Shown: positions 27,901 to 36,122 of the stretch, piece by piece
Layout of the letters: every line of letters starts with the position of its first letter
Numbering within the stretch: position 1 is the stretch's first letter
Assembly (NCBI RefSeq): GCF_000522985.1
Contig: NZ_CP007129.1
Location: 992,001 to 1,056,000 of the forward strand
Source: Gemmatirosa kalamazoonensis
Lineage (GTDB): Bacteria; Gemmatimonadota; Gemmatimonadetes; Gemmatimonadales; Gemmatimonadaceae
Direction: 5' to 3'
Length of the DNA: 64,000 nucleotides
Position numbers and translations under genes: made by a program
The notes under the pieces: generated by a model
Told to the model about the DNA's origin: nothing
The model's database searches: none
The model's input: only the letters and a program-made list of their open reading frames with translations

Positions 27901-28358
27901 GGCACCGTCGACGTCGCCCCCGCCTGCAGGCGGAGCGGCCCCACCGTCTGCGCGTCGACTTCGCGGTCGTCGGCGAGCAGCGTGAGGTTCAGCGTCACGA
28001 CGCACGCCGACCCGGCGCTCTCGCGCTGCGGGTCGGCGAGGCACGGCGCGAGGTCGATCGAGAGCGGCACCTGCTGCGTCGCGACGTCGCCGAGCGAGAG
28101 CGTCTGCGGCCCGCCTAACGTCACGCTCGTGCCGTCGGCGCGCCGATAGGTCGCCTGCACGCGCAGCCGCACCACCGCCGCGCTCCCGCGCGCGAACGAC
28201 GGCAGCTGCGCGGTGAGCCCGATCCGCGCCGGTGTCTGCGCGTCGGGATCCCGGCGCCCGGGGCTCAGCGCGTCGTCCAGCCGCCCGCAGCCGACGGCGA
28301 GGACGGCCGACAGCGCGGCGAGCGCGGTCCGCACGGTGAAAGCGTTAGGCACGCGCAT
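24933..28358 (-). CDS. Giant lipoprotein with ten InlB-type (Listeria-Bacteroides-like) repeats
   Basis: Lipoprotein of 1141 residues. It has a signal peptide with lipobox ('VLAVGC'), a domain of about 170 residues, a BIG2-like Ig domain ('VTWQSDAPSVARVDPATGMV'), then ten repeats of 70-80 residues. The repeat consensus is G-x-G-x-V-x-S-x-P-x-G-I-x-C ... V-T-L-T-A ... F-x-G-W-x-G-A-C-x-G ... C-x-V-x-M ... S-V-T-A-x-F, as in divergent InlB B-repeats. Each repeat carries two Cys pairs, suggesting disulfides. The last repeat ends four residues before the stop, with no sorting signal. Its ATG overlaps the upstream stop (TGATG). It is probably a cell-surface fibre or adhesin. Confidence 0.82.
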   Translation of the reverse strand: MRVPNAFTVRTALAALSAVLAVGCGRLDDALSPGRRDPDAQTPARIGLTAQLPSFARGSAAVVRLRVQATYRRADGTSVTLGGPQTLSLGDVATQQVPLSIDLAPCLADPQRESAGSACVVTLNLTLLADDREVDAQTVGPLRLQAGATSTVPDPVQLFEVATVTVTPADGAAPPAGTRLRLELGNTLALNAAIVSTTGQTVTGRTVTWQSDAPSVARVDPATGMVTALTAGRARVTASFGAASGGLDLAVAPRPSPFAVTVGGGHGSGTVRSSPAGIDCRVLNGQAQPAPSGQEGQGGCAFTFPGDAQVTLTATPDAGTTQFAGWGDACASVGAATTCVLDASTPRAVSVQFAAVRKLAVGVRGTGAGIVKSAPLGIECKTGDACGASYVEGTKIRLTAVATAPDAFVGWTGVCEGTSEPICDVGLDVDAVVGADFSAPLGVSILLTGNGGGTIALATPGSSTPVATCTLARGVPPAGACGATVPFGTIVTLTATANPTSIFAGWTGLCSGTGACRVNVNQISAVGAVFTQRVVTLTLNLQRAATGGAGTVTANGAPACALTGPVSPTSPDVTTCTISVPAGDDVALTATPAAGSDFIAWNGCTATGPTCTIAPLADAVVTASFAPTPLGVTIRAALGTTGAGTVTSRPAGIVCGIGIAGSSCSGSFPSGTTVVLTATPSAGSTFGGWGGACAGTTGQNCTVTLTAGTSVSVQFTLPTVPTFALSVSTGGTGDGTVTSPVGISCPGTCSTTLGAGTVVTLTAAASQGSTFGGWGGACSGTAPTCAVTMDAVKSVTASFSRIVTTFPLGVTIAGTGTGAVSSSPGSIDCPGSCTSSYAPGTVVTLTALPGGQNVTFGGWDGACVGSGTSPTCTITMDGPKSVTALFSIVVQPLTLDVSFAGTGSGAVGSSPSGIDCPGACTASFAPATSVTLTATPGSGSTFTGWSGACSGTGACVVTMDAAKSVTATFTSTGGGNVGLSLNVFGAGVTVTGPNGINCPGACGASFPIGTQVTLTVTGPAGATFAGWGGACASSGTAPTCTLSMGAPQSVTATFTTTLTLTMVGVQGSGTVTSSPAGINCAAGGGACPPADYPVGTVVTLTAVPGPTTTSFNWSGACTGSALTCTVTMSQATSVTAQFRKR

Positions 28359-29614
28359 CAGAAGCGGGAGAGGATCGTGAGGCCGAGCGAGCCGCCGGCC
28401 ACCGTGGCCGAGCCGCCCGGGCGGTCCGCTGCCGCGGAGCGCACGTGCCCGGTCTGCACGCGCGCGAACGGTTGCACCGTCACGCCGCCGATGCGGCGCG
28501 CGACGCCGGCCGTGAGCCCCGCGCCCGTCGTCGACGCCGTGAGCAGCGCGTCGTCGAACCCGAGACCGCTCTGGTAGCGGCCGTCGACCGCGAGCAGCAC
28601 GTCGGTGCGCGCCGTCACCGGGATCGACGTGCGCACACCGCCGTCGAGGTACTCGCCGCTCGAGCCGCTCACCGACACGCCGTCGCGCGCGAAGCTCGAG
28701 CGCCACCGGCTCGACACCCACAGCACCGCCTCGCGCACGCGCGGCGCCGCGAGGTGCAGCTGCGCGTCCGCGCTGATCACGGGGCCGAGGCGCACGCGCG
28801 CCGCCGACGGGGTGGTCGGCACGGGCTGCCCGGACGTCGGCGCGACGACGCCCGCGCGCAGCCGGTCGGACCCGAAGAAGTCGCCCGCCACGCTGAGGCT
28901 GAGCCGCTCGCGCCCGACGAGACCGTCGGCGCCGATCGAGACGCGCGTCACGCCGCCCGGCCGGAAGTCCGCCCCCTCCGCGCCGACGGCGAGCGAGCGG
29001 ATCGGCTGATAGCTGTCGTGCAGCTCGTACGACAGGCCGCCGGCGATCGCCCAGCGGCCGGCGCGCCGCGCGGAGAGCACGCCCACCGTGCCGCTCGCCC
29101 CCGCGCCGACCGGCGGCGCGCTGAGGCCGAGCGCCGGCGCGGCGAGCACGCGCACCGCCGTGAGCTGCTCGGCGTCGAGCTTCGCGCGGCCGGTCGGCGC
29201 GTTCGCGCCTAACGTGACGATGAGCGCGTCACCCGCCACGCGGCCGGTCGCGCGCAGGCGCACGTCGCTCGTCCCGGCGAGCGTCGCCGTGCGGCTGCCC
29301 GGCTTGCGCGGGTCGGCCGGGTCGAACGTCACCGTGCCGTACGCGTACACCGACGTCACATCCACCGTCCACGCGCTGCCGAGCGGCACGGCGAGCGTGA
29401 CCGGCACCGTGAGCTGGTAGGCGCGGCGCACGCGCAGCGAGTCCTCACCCCCGAACGCGCCCTGGAACAGCCCGCCCCCGCCGAACGTCATCGCCTCCGC
29501 GGTGACCCCGGCGCCGAACGCGCGGAGCCCCACGAGCCGGTCCTGCGCCCGGGCAGACGAGGCGGCCGCGCCGAGCAGCGCGACGGTGCCGAACGAGAAG
29601 CGGCGCGCGCTCAT
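28358..29614 (-). CDS. Predicted outer-membrane beta-barrel protein
   Basis: Protein of 418 residues with a signal peptide ('TVALLGAAASSARAQ') and a body of short alternating strands ending in Phe ('GGSLGLTILSRF'), the classic C-terminal barrel signature recognised by BamA. The sequence resembles transporter/'putative outer membrane' beta-barrels without a named family. It is the middle gene of three: its start overlaps the stop of the CsgG-like gene (ATGA) and its stop overlaps the start of the InlB-repeat lipoprotein. The context suggests a pore or anchor for the giant lipoprotein. Gene boundaries are firm; function is inferred. Confidence 0.7.
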   Translation of the reverse strand: MSARRFSFGTVALLGAAASSARAQDRLVGLRAFGAGVTAEAMTFGGGGLFQGAFGGEDSLRVRRAYQLTVPVTLAVPLGSAWTVDVTSVYAYGTVTFDPADPRKPGSRTATLAGTSDVRLRATGRVAGDALIVTLGANAPTGRAKLDAEQLTAVRVLAAPALGLSAPPVGAGASGTVGVLSARRAGRWAIAGGLSYELHDSYQPIRSLAVGAEGADFRPGGVTRVSIGADGLVGRERLSLSVAGDFFGSDRLRAGVVAPTSGQPVPTTPSAARVRLGPVISADAQLHLAAPRVREAVLWVSSRWRSSFARDGVSVSGSSGEYLDGGVRTSIPVTARTDVLLAVDGRYQSGLGFDDALLTASTTGAGLTAGVARRIGGVTVQPFARVQTGHVRSAAADRPGGSATVAGGSLGLTILSRF

Positions 29615-30609
29615 GGGCGGTTCACCGTGATCACCACCGTCGCGGTTGACGTGGCGAACGTCGGGTCCGTGGTGCGCGACGTCGCGCCCGTGGTCGCCGT
29701 GGTGATGAAGTCGAGCGGGCGGTTCAGTCGGTCGATCGTCACCCCGATCGCCGCGTCGACCGCGCGGATCCCCGGCACGAGCACCGGGCTCGCGACTCCC
29801 GACTCCGAGACGCGGCGCACCTCGCCCGCGCGCACGCGTGCGTCCGTGAACCCGGGCGCCTCGCGCGCCGCGCGCCGGAACTCCGACTCCGCGCCGCGCA
29901 GGTCGCCGAGGTACTGCAGCCGCACGCCGCGTCCATAGGAGAGCAGCGCGGTCAGGTTCGCCGTCGGACGCGATTCCACCGCCGCGCGCTCGTCCGGCGC
30001 CAGCGTGATGCCGAGCGCGTCGAACAGTCGGAGCGCGAGCGCCTTCTCCGCCTCCAGCACGTCCGTGAGCTGCGCCGTCGCGTCCACCGCGTCGGCGAGC
30101 GTCCCCTGCGCGACGTCCGCGAGCTGCACGCCGAGCCGCAGGTCGCGTCCCGCCGGCAGCGCCGTGAGGCGTCCCATGACCAGCCGCCGCGCCTGGATCA
30201 GCCGCCCGACCCGCGGCGCCGACGACGAGTCGACCCGGCCGGCCGAGACGAGATCGAGCTCGCGCAGCACGTCGCCGAGCCGCGCCCGCTCCACCACCGT
30301 CACGCGCCGGCTGCGCGCGAGATCCGTCGTCAGGAGATCGGCGAGCGCGAACGCGAGCGGCGACAGCGTTCCGCCAGGCGACGAGTCGGTGAGCGCGAAC
30401 GGCGGAACGCCGATCGTGCGCGCGCCCGCGCGTCCCGCGGACGAGTCCACCGCGACGGCGCCGGTGGCGGGGTCGATGACCGGCGCGCGCGTCGGCACCG
30501 GGGGTCCGGCGGGCGGCGAGCCGGCGCCGGAAGCACACGCGCCCGAGAGCAGCGTGGCGATCGCGCACACCAGACGGCGGCGCGGGGGGAAAACGCTCAG
30601 GAGCGGCAT
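29611..30609 (-). CDS. CsgG-like lipoprotein
   Basis: Lipoprotein of 332 residues with signal sequence and lipobox 'LLSGAC'. The CsgG-type core is seen in 'RTIGVPPFALTD', 'ALADLLTTDLARSRRVTVVER', 'LGDVLRELDLVSAGRVD' and 'RLIQARRLVMGRLTALPAG' (pieces). A TPR-like stretch ('GDLRGAESEFRRAAREAPGF') and a C-terminal Thr-rich tail follow. CsgG forms an outer-membrane secretion channel for curli; homologues often assemble in operons with surface proteins, as here. I chose ATG 30609 because the extra ten residues of the longer form precede the signal peptide. First gene of a three-gene operon with overlapping start/stop codons. Confidence 0.72.
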   Translation of the reverse strand: MPLLSVFPPRRRLVCAIATLLSGACASGAGSPPAGPPVPTRAPVIDPATGAVAVDSSAGRAGARTIGVPPFALTDSSPGGTLSPLAFALADLLTTDLARSRRVTVVERARLGDVLRELDLVSAGRVDSSSAPRVGRLIQARRLVMGRLTALPAGRDLRLGVQLADVAQGTLADAVDATAQLTDVLEAEKALALRLFDALGITLAPDERAAVESRPTANLTALLSYGRGVRLQYLGDLRGAESEFRRAAREAPGFTDARVRAGEVRRVSESGVASPVLVPGIRAVDAAIGVTIDRLNRPLDFITTATTGATSRTTDPTFATSTATVVITVNRP

Positions 30610-30746
30610 CTTGCGGGGGCGGCCGCGGCAGCACGCCACGGCGGGGGGGACGCCGCGACGGCGGCGAGGCAGCGCGAAGATGGGGTTCGAACGAGTCGAC
30701 CGTCAAGCAAAACCGCTGCTGCGTCTTCCCCCCTGCCGTGCTCGGT

Positions 30747-31673
30747 TCAGGGCCCGACGACGAGCCGGGGTCGACCGTCCGGACCCACCTCGAGCCGGGC
30801 CGCGACGCCGGCGCCGATCTCGAACGACGCCCCCGGCGCGACCGTGAGCGTCGCCCCGCCGATCACGACCTGCACCCCGTCGTCCGTCGATCGGGCGGCG
30901 GGCGGCGTGGTGATGTCGCTCGCATGCCGCGCGTCTGTCGGTACACGCACCGGCTCGGGTGCCGGCTCGGGCAACGTCTCGCCGACCCACTGCCGCCCCA
31001 GCGCGCGCGGCGTGAGCCGGTAGCGCGCCGTCGTTCCCACGTCGCCGTCGGCCGTCAGCAGGTCCGCGGCGACGAGCCGGCGGAGCGCTATCCGCACCTG
31101 CTTCTGCTGATAGCCGGTGCGCGACACCAGGTCGCGCCGCGGCACCGCGGCGATGCCGTCGAGCGGCACGATCAGCTCCGCGAGCGTGCGCATGACGAGC
31201 AGCGCGGCCGGCTCCGCGCCACACCGCGCGACGACCGTCTCCCACGCCACGCCGAGCGCCGCCGGGTGCTCGGCGAACACCTCGGCCGCGAGGCGAGCCA
31301 CGCGAACGCTCCGGCGGCCGCGCGTCTCCTCGTGCACCGACGCCACCCCGGCGTCGACGAGCGCCTGCAGGACGAGACGCTGGCGCGCTGCGTCGCCGGC
31401 GCCCTTCGGCAGCGCGACCGCGTCGAGTGGCACCGCGATCTCCCACGGCTCGTCGCGGCCGTATCGTTCGTCCGCCGCGAGGGCCGCGAACCAGCACACC
31501 AGCCACGCCCGCGCCCACCGCGCCGTCTCCGCGGGGAGCGGCCCGTCGAGGCGCGCCGCCACCAGTCGATCGTCGAGGAGCAACGGCTCCCGTCGGATCG
31601 CCCGCAGCGCGGGACGGGCGCGCTCCGCGCTCACCTCAGACCTCGCGACCCAGGAGAGGGAGCACCACCGCAC
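30747..31673 (-). CDS. Unknown protein with winged-helix-like domain, replicon-associated
   Basis: Protein of up to 308 residues with no named family. A region near residues 175-235 reads as a winged helix: 'RRDLVSRTGYQQKQVRIALRRL' (in part) followed by 'LVAADLLTADGD' and 'ARYRLTPRAL'. The C-terminal 60 residues form a small beta domain ending 'PDGRPRLVVGP'. GTG 31634, with GAGG upstream, may be the true start and would remove 13 residues. It is divergent from rep across the candidate origin region, so a role in replication control or transcription on this replicon is plausible but unproven. Confidence 0.6.
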   Translation of the reverse strand: MRWCSLSWVARSEVSAERARPALRAIRREPLLLDDRLVAARLDGPLPAETARWARAWLVCWFAALAADERYGRDEPWEIAVPLDAVALPKGAGDAARQRLVLQALVDAGVASVHEETRGRRSVRVARLAAEVFAEHPAALGVAWETVVARCGAEPAALLVMRTLAELIVPLDGIAAVPRRDLVSRTGYQQKQVRIALRRLVAADLLTADGDVGTTARYRLTPRALGRQWVGETLPEPAPEPVRVPTDARHASDITTPPAARSTDDGVQVVIGGATLTVAPGASFEIGAGVAARLEVGPDGRPRLVVGP

Positions 31674-31737
31674 ACGGCTCCGCCGCTCGCCGGACAGAGC
31701 ACGCGGCGACCACGATCACGGAGCCGAAAAGACGGCG

Positions 31738-31747
31738 AGGGAGCGCC
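31738..31747 (-). repeat. Iteron-like decamer, copy 1 (inverted)
   Basis: AGGGAGCGCC followed by AGCACACAC; this is the near reverse complement of the block at 31999-32016. Confidence 0.5.
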
Positions 31748-32006
31748 AGCACACACGCGGCGAACCTAACGCCGCCCGACAGGGCCCGGCAAGGACGATT
31801 CCCCGACCCGACGTCGACCGAAGCGTGTATCCATCGCATTCACAGGGAGTTGCACGACTTCGACCGGCGCTGGACCGGGGGCGCCGCGAGGAGACTGGGA
31901 TCGACCGCGGTGCCGGCACCGGTGTCCTCGACGACTGCACTCAGGGCACATCCGGGGCCTCGACACGGCGATACCGCTGGCTTGGGCGGACCGCACCATG
32001 TGTGTT

Positions 32007-32016
32007 GGCGCTCCCT
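32007..32016 (+). repeat. Iteron-like decamer, copy 2
   Basis: GGCGCTCCCT preceded by TGTGTGTT. Confidence 0.5.
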
Positions 32017-32112
32017 CGGTGGGGCGACGGCTTCGGTGTCCGGACGACGCCCCCTGCGTGCGCGCGGGGCGCGTCGGCGCATGTGCACGGCGTGTAGGCG
32101 GTCGTGTGCGGG

Positions 32113-32122
32113 GGCGCTCCCT
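32113..32122 (+). repeat. Iteron-like decamer, copy 3
   Basis: GGCGCTCCCT preceded by GTCGTGTGCGGG. Confidence 0.5.
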
Positions 32123-32406
32123 GGAGACGCTCCCGCGGTGTGGAGAAGCGCCGGATCTTCCCGTGCGACAACGGGTTGGACCGATGGACGCGCGGGCGGC
32201 ACCGGCGCCCGCCTTGGTAGGGTGATGGGTTGGTGGTCGTGTGATTCTCTCTCAGAACCATCTCCCACCCGTTGCATCGGCTTCGTGGCCGTCGAGGACA
32301 CCGGTATCCTGCGGCGGAGGCCAGGAGAGGGCCCCGCTTGTAGTGCCCCGGCACCGCCCCTACGTTCGCGTGTCCGCAGATCCGACGTACCTCGCCGCTC
32401 GGGGGC

Positions 32407-34110
32407 ATGGCGCAGTCATCTTCTCTGGTTCGGCGGTCCGACGACCGGCTCCTGCTCGCGCAGCAGGGCGTGTCGACGCTACCGAGCCCGATCGCGCTCC
32501 AGCTGTTGGACATCCCGTTCGTGCTCCCGGTGCAGAAGCAGCCGCCGCGCGAGAACGGGCGGCTGCCGGAAGGGATGTGGCGGCTGGAGTACGAGCTGAT
32601 CGGGGCGGATCGGACGCGATACCGCGTCCGCGTGACGGGCGACCCCGAGCTCGGCCTCCCGTTCGGGCGCGACGCCGACGTGCTGCTCGCGCTGTTCCGG
32701 CTGCTGGACGAGGAGCGCGACGTCCACGATCTCGCCACCGGCACGTTCCGGCAGCCGAGCTTCCAGATGATCTGCCGCGCGCTCGGACTCGGCGCCACGG
32801 GACCGCTCGTGCGCCGCATCCGCGACGCGCTCCGCCGACTTTCCCACGTCCGGATCGAGAGCCGCGTGCTCGTCGACCGCGCCGAGGCGGCGGCGCGGCT
32901 GCTCGCGCAGGACGGGAGCGCCACCCCCGCCGCGCCGACGGCGAGCACCGTCCGCCGCCACGAGGTGGAGGAGACCCGCTGGCTGCTGGAGTACCGCACC
33001 GAGGAGCGCACCGTGGAGTCGCGCGGCGACGCGCCGATCGACGACGTCACCGACGGCAGCGGGGAGCGCGTCGAGCGCACGCTCTGGATTCACGAGCTGC
33101 GACTGAACCCGTTCTGGGTCGGTCAGGCGATCTCGGGATGGGCCGGCTGGATCGACGTCGAGCGGCATGCGGACCTGAAGAGCATCACCGCGCGGCGGCT
33201 CTACCAGCTCTGCGCCGCGCACGCCGCCCGGCACGTGCGCATCCCGTGGGCGCTCCCCGAGCACGACCTGCGCACCGCGTGCATGCTCACGCTCGACGGG
33301 AAGAAGCCGACCCGCGTGCGGCAGATGCTGAGCGAGGCCGCCGCGGAGCTCGTCGAGGCCGGCGTCCTCGCCGACCACGCGTGGCGCGGCGCGCCCCGCC
33401 GCGGCCCGATGACGCTCGAGCTGACCCCGGGGCCGCTGCTCCAGCTCAGCGGCCTGCTACGCGGCATCGGTCTCACCGACCCGCCCGACGTCCGCGTGCA
33501 GTACGCCCTGCTCCGCGCGTTCGGCGTCACCGCGCCACGGGCCCGCGCGCTGATCGCCGAGAAGCCGGGGCAGGTGGCGGAGGTGCTGCTGCGCGCCTGT
33601 CACCTGCGCGCGACGGACCCCGGCGCCGTGTCGAAGTCGTGGGCGGGGTGGATCATCCACCACGTCGAGCACGACACCAGCTTCGCCGGCGAGGTCGCGT
33701 TCCATGAATGGCGCCGCACCGCGCTCGCCCGGCTCGACGGGCAGACGGATGCCCGCCCGGCCGCCCCGTCCGCGGGGCCCTCCGCGCGTGAGCGGGCCGT
33801 ATCGGTGAGCGGGCCCGCGCCGGCTCCCGCGCCCACACCAGTCGCGCGTCCGGCGGCCGATCCCGACGCGGACGCGAGGTGGCAGCGTGTGCTGGCCGTG
33901 GTGCGGCCGCAGCTCTCGATGCTCGACTACTTCGGGGTGGAGGACGCCGTCGCCGTGGGCGGCGACGAGGGCACGCTCGTGCTCGCGGTCACGAACGACA
34001 TCGCGGCGCGTGCCCTCCACCGTGCGCTCCCCCGGCTGACGACGGTACTCGGCGCCCACGATGGCGGGCCGACGGAGATCCGCGTCGTTCTCTCGACCCC
34101 AGCGGCCTGA
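32407..34110 (+). CDS. Putative replication initiator with C-terminal DnaA domain-I-like module
   Basis: Protein of 567 residues. Residues 20-430 match the layout of plasmid replication initiators that carry winged helices: 'GLPFGRDADVLLALFRLL', 'SFQMICRALGLGATGPLVRRI', 'LWIHELRLNPFW', 'SITARRLYQLCAAHA' and 'LLEAG'-type helices near 330. A Pro/Ala linker follows (about 440-485). Residues 490-567 ('RWQRVLAVVRPQLSMLDYF', 'GDEGTLVLAVTNDIAARAL', then a final strand) resemble the DnaA N-terminal domain that contacts the replicative helicase. It starts at ATG 32407. Neighbours parA, parB and upstream repeats support a replication role. The family assignment is by pattern, not by search. Confidence 0.7.
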   Translation: MAQSSSLVRRSDDRLLLAQQGVSTLPSPIALQLLDIPFVLPVQKQPPRENGRLPEGMWRLEYELIGADRTRYRVRVTGDPELGLPFGRDADVLLALFRLLDEERDVHDLATGTFRQPSFQMICRALGLGATGPLVRRIRDALRRLSHVRIESRVLVDRAEAAARLLAQDGSATPAAPTASTVRRHEVEETRWLLEYRTEERTVESRGDAPIDDVTDGSGERVERTLWIHELRLNPFWVGQAISGWAGWIDVERHADLKSITARRLYQLCAAHAARHVRIPWALPEHDLRTACMLTLDGKKPTRVRQMLSEAAAELVEAGVLADHAWRGAPRRGPMTLELTPGPLLQLSGLLRGIGLTDPPDVRVQYALLRAFGVTAPRARALIAEKPGQVAEVLLRACHLRATDPGAVSKSWAGWIIHHVEHDTSFAGEVAFHEWRRTALARLDGQTDARPAAPSAGPSARERAVSVSGPAPAPAPTPVARPAADPDADARWQRVLAVVRPQLSMLDYFGVEDAVAVGGDEGTLVLAVTNDIAARALHRALPRLTTVLGAHDGGPTEIRVVLSTPAA

Positions 34111-34137
34111 CGGCCCCGTGTGGCCTCTGCTGGCCCG

Positions 34138-35406
34138 TTAGTGACGCCCGAGTGCCCCTAGCCTGGCGTTGACGCGGGTGAGCTGCGTCTCCAGGTGGGT
34201 CCGGAGCAGCTCGGCGTCGCCGGCGGCCAGCGTTTCGACCGGAGCGTTCACCTCGATGAGGAAGCCGCCGCCGCGCCGCGGGCGCAGCACGCAGACCGGG
34301 CGGTCGTGCACGGCGCCGGCCGGCGCGTCGTCGAGGCCGAGCAGGCGCCGTAGCGCGGTCAGGCGCCGCGCGTCGTCGGCCTCGCTCGCGAGCCGCTCCA
34401 GGTCGCGGTAGGCCGCCCGGGCGAGCCGCTCCTCCACCGGCGCGGGGTCGCCACCCCCGGCGCGCGCCAGCAGCTCGGGAGAGAGCGACCGTCGGATGCG
34501 GAGCAGCATGTTCACCTTGCCGTGGCTCCAGCCCATGACCGCGCCGAGCGTCCGCACGTTGTCGCGGTACCCGTCGGCCCGGCGCCGCTCCTGGACCTCG
34601 GTGACGAGGGCCGCCTCCTGCCAGGTCGTGAAGTTCTCGCGGTGGAGGTTCCCCCGCAGCACCGTGGCCGCCGCGGCCGCGTTCGACATCGGTCCGCGAT
34701 CGATGCCCGGTACGGTGTCCAGGCCCGCCAGCCGGGCGGCAGCGAGCCGCCGGTGTCCCGACAGACACTCGAGCCTGCCGTCACCGAGCGGCCGGACCTC
34801 GACGGGCACTCGGAGCCCGTGCTCCGCCACGTCGTAGGCGAGCTCGGCCAACCGGGCCGCCTCGGCCGTGAGGCGCATGAAGAGCGGTGCGCCATCGGGA
34901 CTCACGAGCGCGTCGAGGGATCCGGCCCGCGCGACCGCCTCGCGGACGCTCGTGACGGCGGCGGCGGACGGACGGCCCTTTGGCTGGAACGGCGAAGGGT
35001 GGATCGCATCGAGCGGCATCTCGCGCACCTCGAGGCGCGATGCCTCGGCGGCCGCAGAGGCCGCGGACGAGGTGGGGGGGGCGGCGGGCGCCTCGTCCGC
35101 GGAGGCGCGCGGTGCGCGGGCACGCTTCGGCGCGGGCGGCTCGCTGCCGGCGACATCGGCGGCTGCGGGCGCCACATTCGCTTCCACGGTGGTCGTCTCG
35201 CCGGCCGGGCTCCGGCTCGGAGCGCCCGCCGCCGGAGCGGCCTCCGTCGGGTCCTCGGCCGCCGGGCCTTCGATCGCGTCCATGGTGTGCGGGTCGGGCA
35301 GCTGCTCCGTCGCGAGCGCCTGGGTCGCGGACATCAGCAGCTCGGCTCGGCTCGGCTTCACCTTCCCGGTCGCCGGCGCGGTGCCCTTGTTCGGTCGGAG
35401 GGCCAT
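34138..35406 (-). CDS. parB: ParB-like partition protein
   Basis: Centromere-binding protein of 422 residues. After a disordered Ala/Pro-rich N-terminus (1-130), the ParB/Srx domain has 'LDAIHPSPFQPKGRPSA' (in part) and 'LECLSGHRRLAAARLAGLDTVP', the conserved GHRR CTP-binding motif. A helix-turn-helix follows ('NVRTLGAVMGWSHGKVNMLLRIRR' in part). ATG 35406 lies two bases after the parA stop, so the pair is an operon. The stop faces the rep stop across 27 bases. Targets are probably the GTCCAACGTTGGAC palindromes beyond parA. Confidence 0.85.
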   Translation of the reverse strand: MALRPNKGTAPATGKVKPSRAELLMSATQALATEQLPDPHTMDAIEGPAAEDPTEAAPAAGAPSRSPAGETTTVEANVAPAAADVAGSEPPAPKRARAPRASADEAPAAPPTSSAASAAAEASRLEVREMPLDAIHPSPFQPKGRPSAAAVTSVREAVARAGSLDALVSPDGAPLFMRLTAEAARLAELAYDVAEHGLRVPVEVRPLGDGRLECLSGHRRLAAARLAGLDTVPGIDRGPMSNAAAAATVLRGNLHRENFTTWQEAALVTEVQERRRADGYRDNVRTLGAVMGWSHGKVNMLLRIRRSLSPELLARAGGGDPAPVEERLARAAYRDLERLASEADDARRLTALRRLLGLDDAPAGAVHDRPVCVLRPRRGGGFLIEVNAPVETLAAGDAELLRTHLETQLTRVNARLGALGRH

Positions 35407-35408
35407 GG

Positions 35409-36122
35409 TCAGCGCTCTGCGGTGGCGGGAACGGCGCTCCCGAACAGCTCCTCGACGAGCGCGAAGATCGCTTTCGCGGCCTTCGACCGCTTGGCATACA
35501 TCGTCACCGGCTGTCCGGCGACCACGCACTCGGCCGCCTTCCCATCGAGCGGCACGACGACGTCGGAGACGTGCCCCTCGTGCTGCTGGCGCATGGTGAG
35601 GAGCATGGTGTTGTTCAGGAGGACGCTGCGGTGGATCGTCGGGACGAGGACGTACGGCAGCCCGCGGCGCGACACGTACGCGACGAGCTCGTTGAGCGAC
35701 TGGAACGAGCCCGGGTCGGTCTTGATGGCGCCGAGGAGCATGACGTCCGGGCGGGCGAAGACGACGCGGTGCGCGGCGTCGGTGAGCGCCGGGGCCATGT
35801 CGAGGACGAGGACGCGGTCGTCCCGGCCGTCGAGCGCGCGCTCCAGGTGGCGGGCGAGCTGCTGGTCGGTGGCGTGGGCGAGCGTCCGGCCGCCGCGGTA
35901 GAACGGCAGGCCGTGGGTGTCGACGGGTGGGTCGTTGAGCGGGTCGGCGGCGGGCGGGAGCTTCGCGTAGCCGGTGAGGCCGGCCTGGGGGTCGAGGTCG
36001 ACGAGGGCGACGTCGGCGGCGGGGTCGAGTCGGCGGAGGGCGTCGGCGACGGCGAACGCGAGGGTGGTCTTACCGGTACCGCCGCGGCCGGCGGCGACGG
36101 CCAATATTCTGATCTGCGACAT
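35409..36122 (-). CDS. parA: ParA-like partition ATPase
   Basis: Walker-type ATPase of 237 residues that segregates replicon copies with ParB. The deviant Walker A reads 'GRGGTGKTT' near residue 11; the signature first Lys of the KGGxGKT form is Arg here. 'VALVDLDPQAGLTGYA' carries the Walker A' Asp, and 'VLVLDMAPALTDAAHRVV' is the Walker B segment. No N-terminal HTH is present, so it is a short ParA (type Ib-like). It starts at ATG 36122; upstream translation is not conserved. A small AT-richer patch at 36172-36200 upstream may hold its promoter. Confidence 0.85.
   Translation of the reverse strand: MSQIRILAVAAGRGGTGKTTLAFAVADALRRLDPAADVALVDLDPQAGLTGYAKLPPAADPLNDPPVDTHGLPFYRGGRTLAHATDQQLARHLERALDGRDDRVLVLDMAPALTDAAHRVVFARPDVMLLGAIKTDPGSFQSLNELVAYVSRRGLPYVLVPTIHRSVLLNNTMLLTMRQQHEGHVSDVVVPLDGKAAECVVAGQPVTMYAKRSKAAKAIFALVEELFGSAVPATAER

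Larger units (their letters stand above)
31674..32406. other. Intergenic region with candidate replication-origin repeats
   Basis: A gap of 733 bases between divergent genes with no convincing ORF. It contains three copies of the decamer AGGGAGCGCC/GGCGCTCCCT (31738-31747 inverted, 32007-32016, 32113-32122), each flanked by a GTGTG-like tract, and a 15-base perfect inverted repeat (ACCGGTGTCCTCGAC at 31918-31932 with its complement at 32291-32305). Repeats of this sort next to a rep gene are what an iteron origin looks like. No DnaA box was confirmed by eye. Confidence 0.5.

Noticed and set aside
25858-28149. Long plus-strand frame with collagen- or adhesin-like Pro/Val sequence
   Set aside because: It is the complement of the InlB-repeat lipoprotein, which has a signal peptide, lipobox and a coherent repeat on the minus strand.
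31941-33080. Minus-strand frame antisense to rep extending over the origin region
   Set aside because: Ser/Arg-rich composition typical of shadow frames; rep on the plus strand has coherent domain structure.
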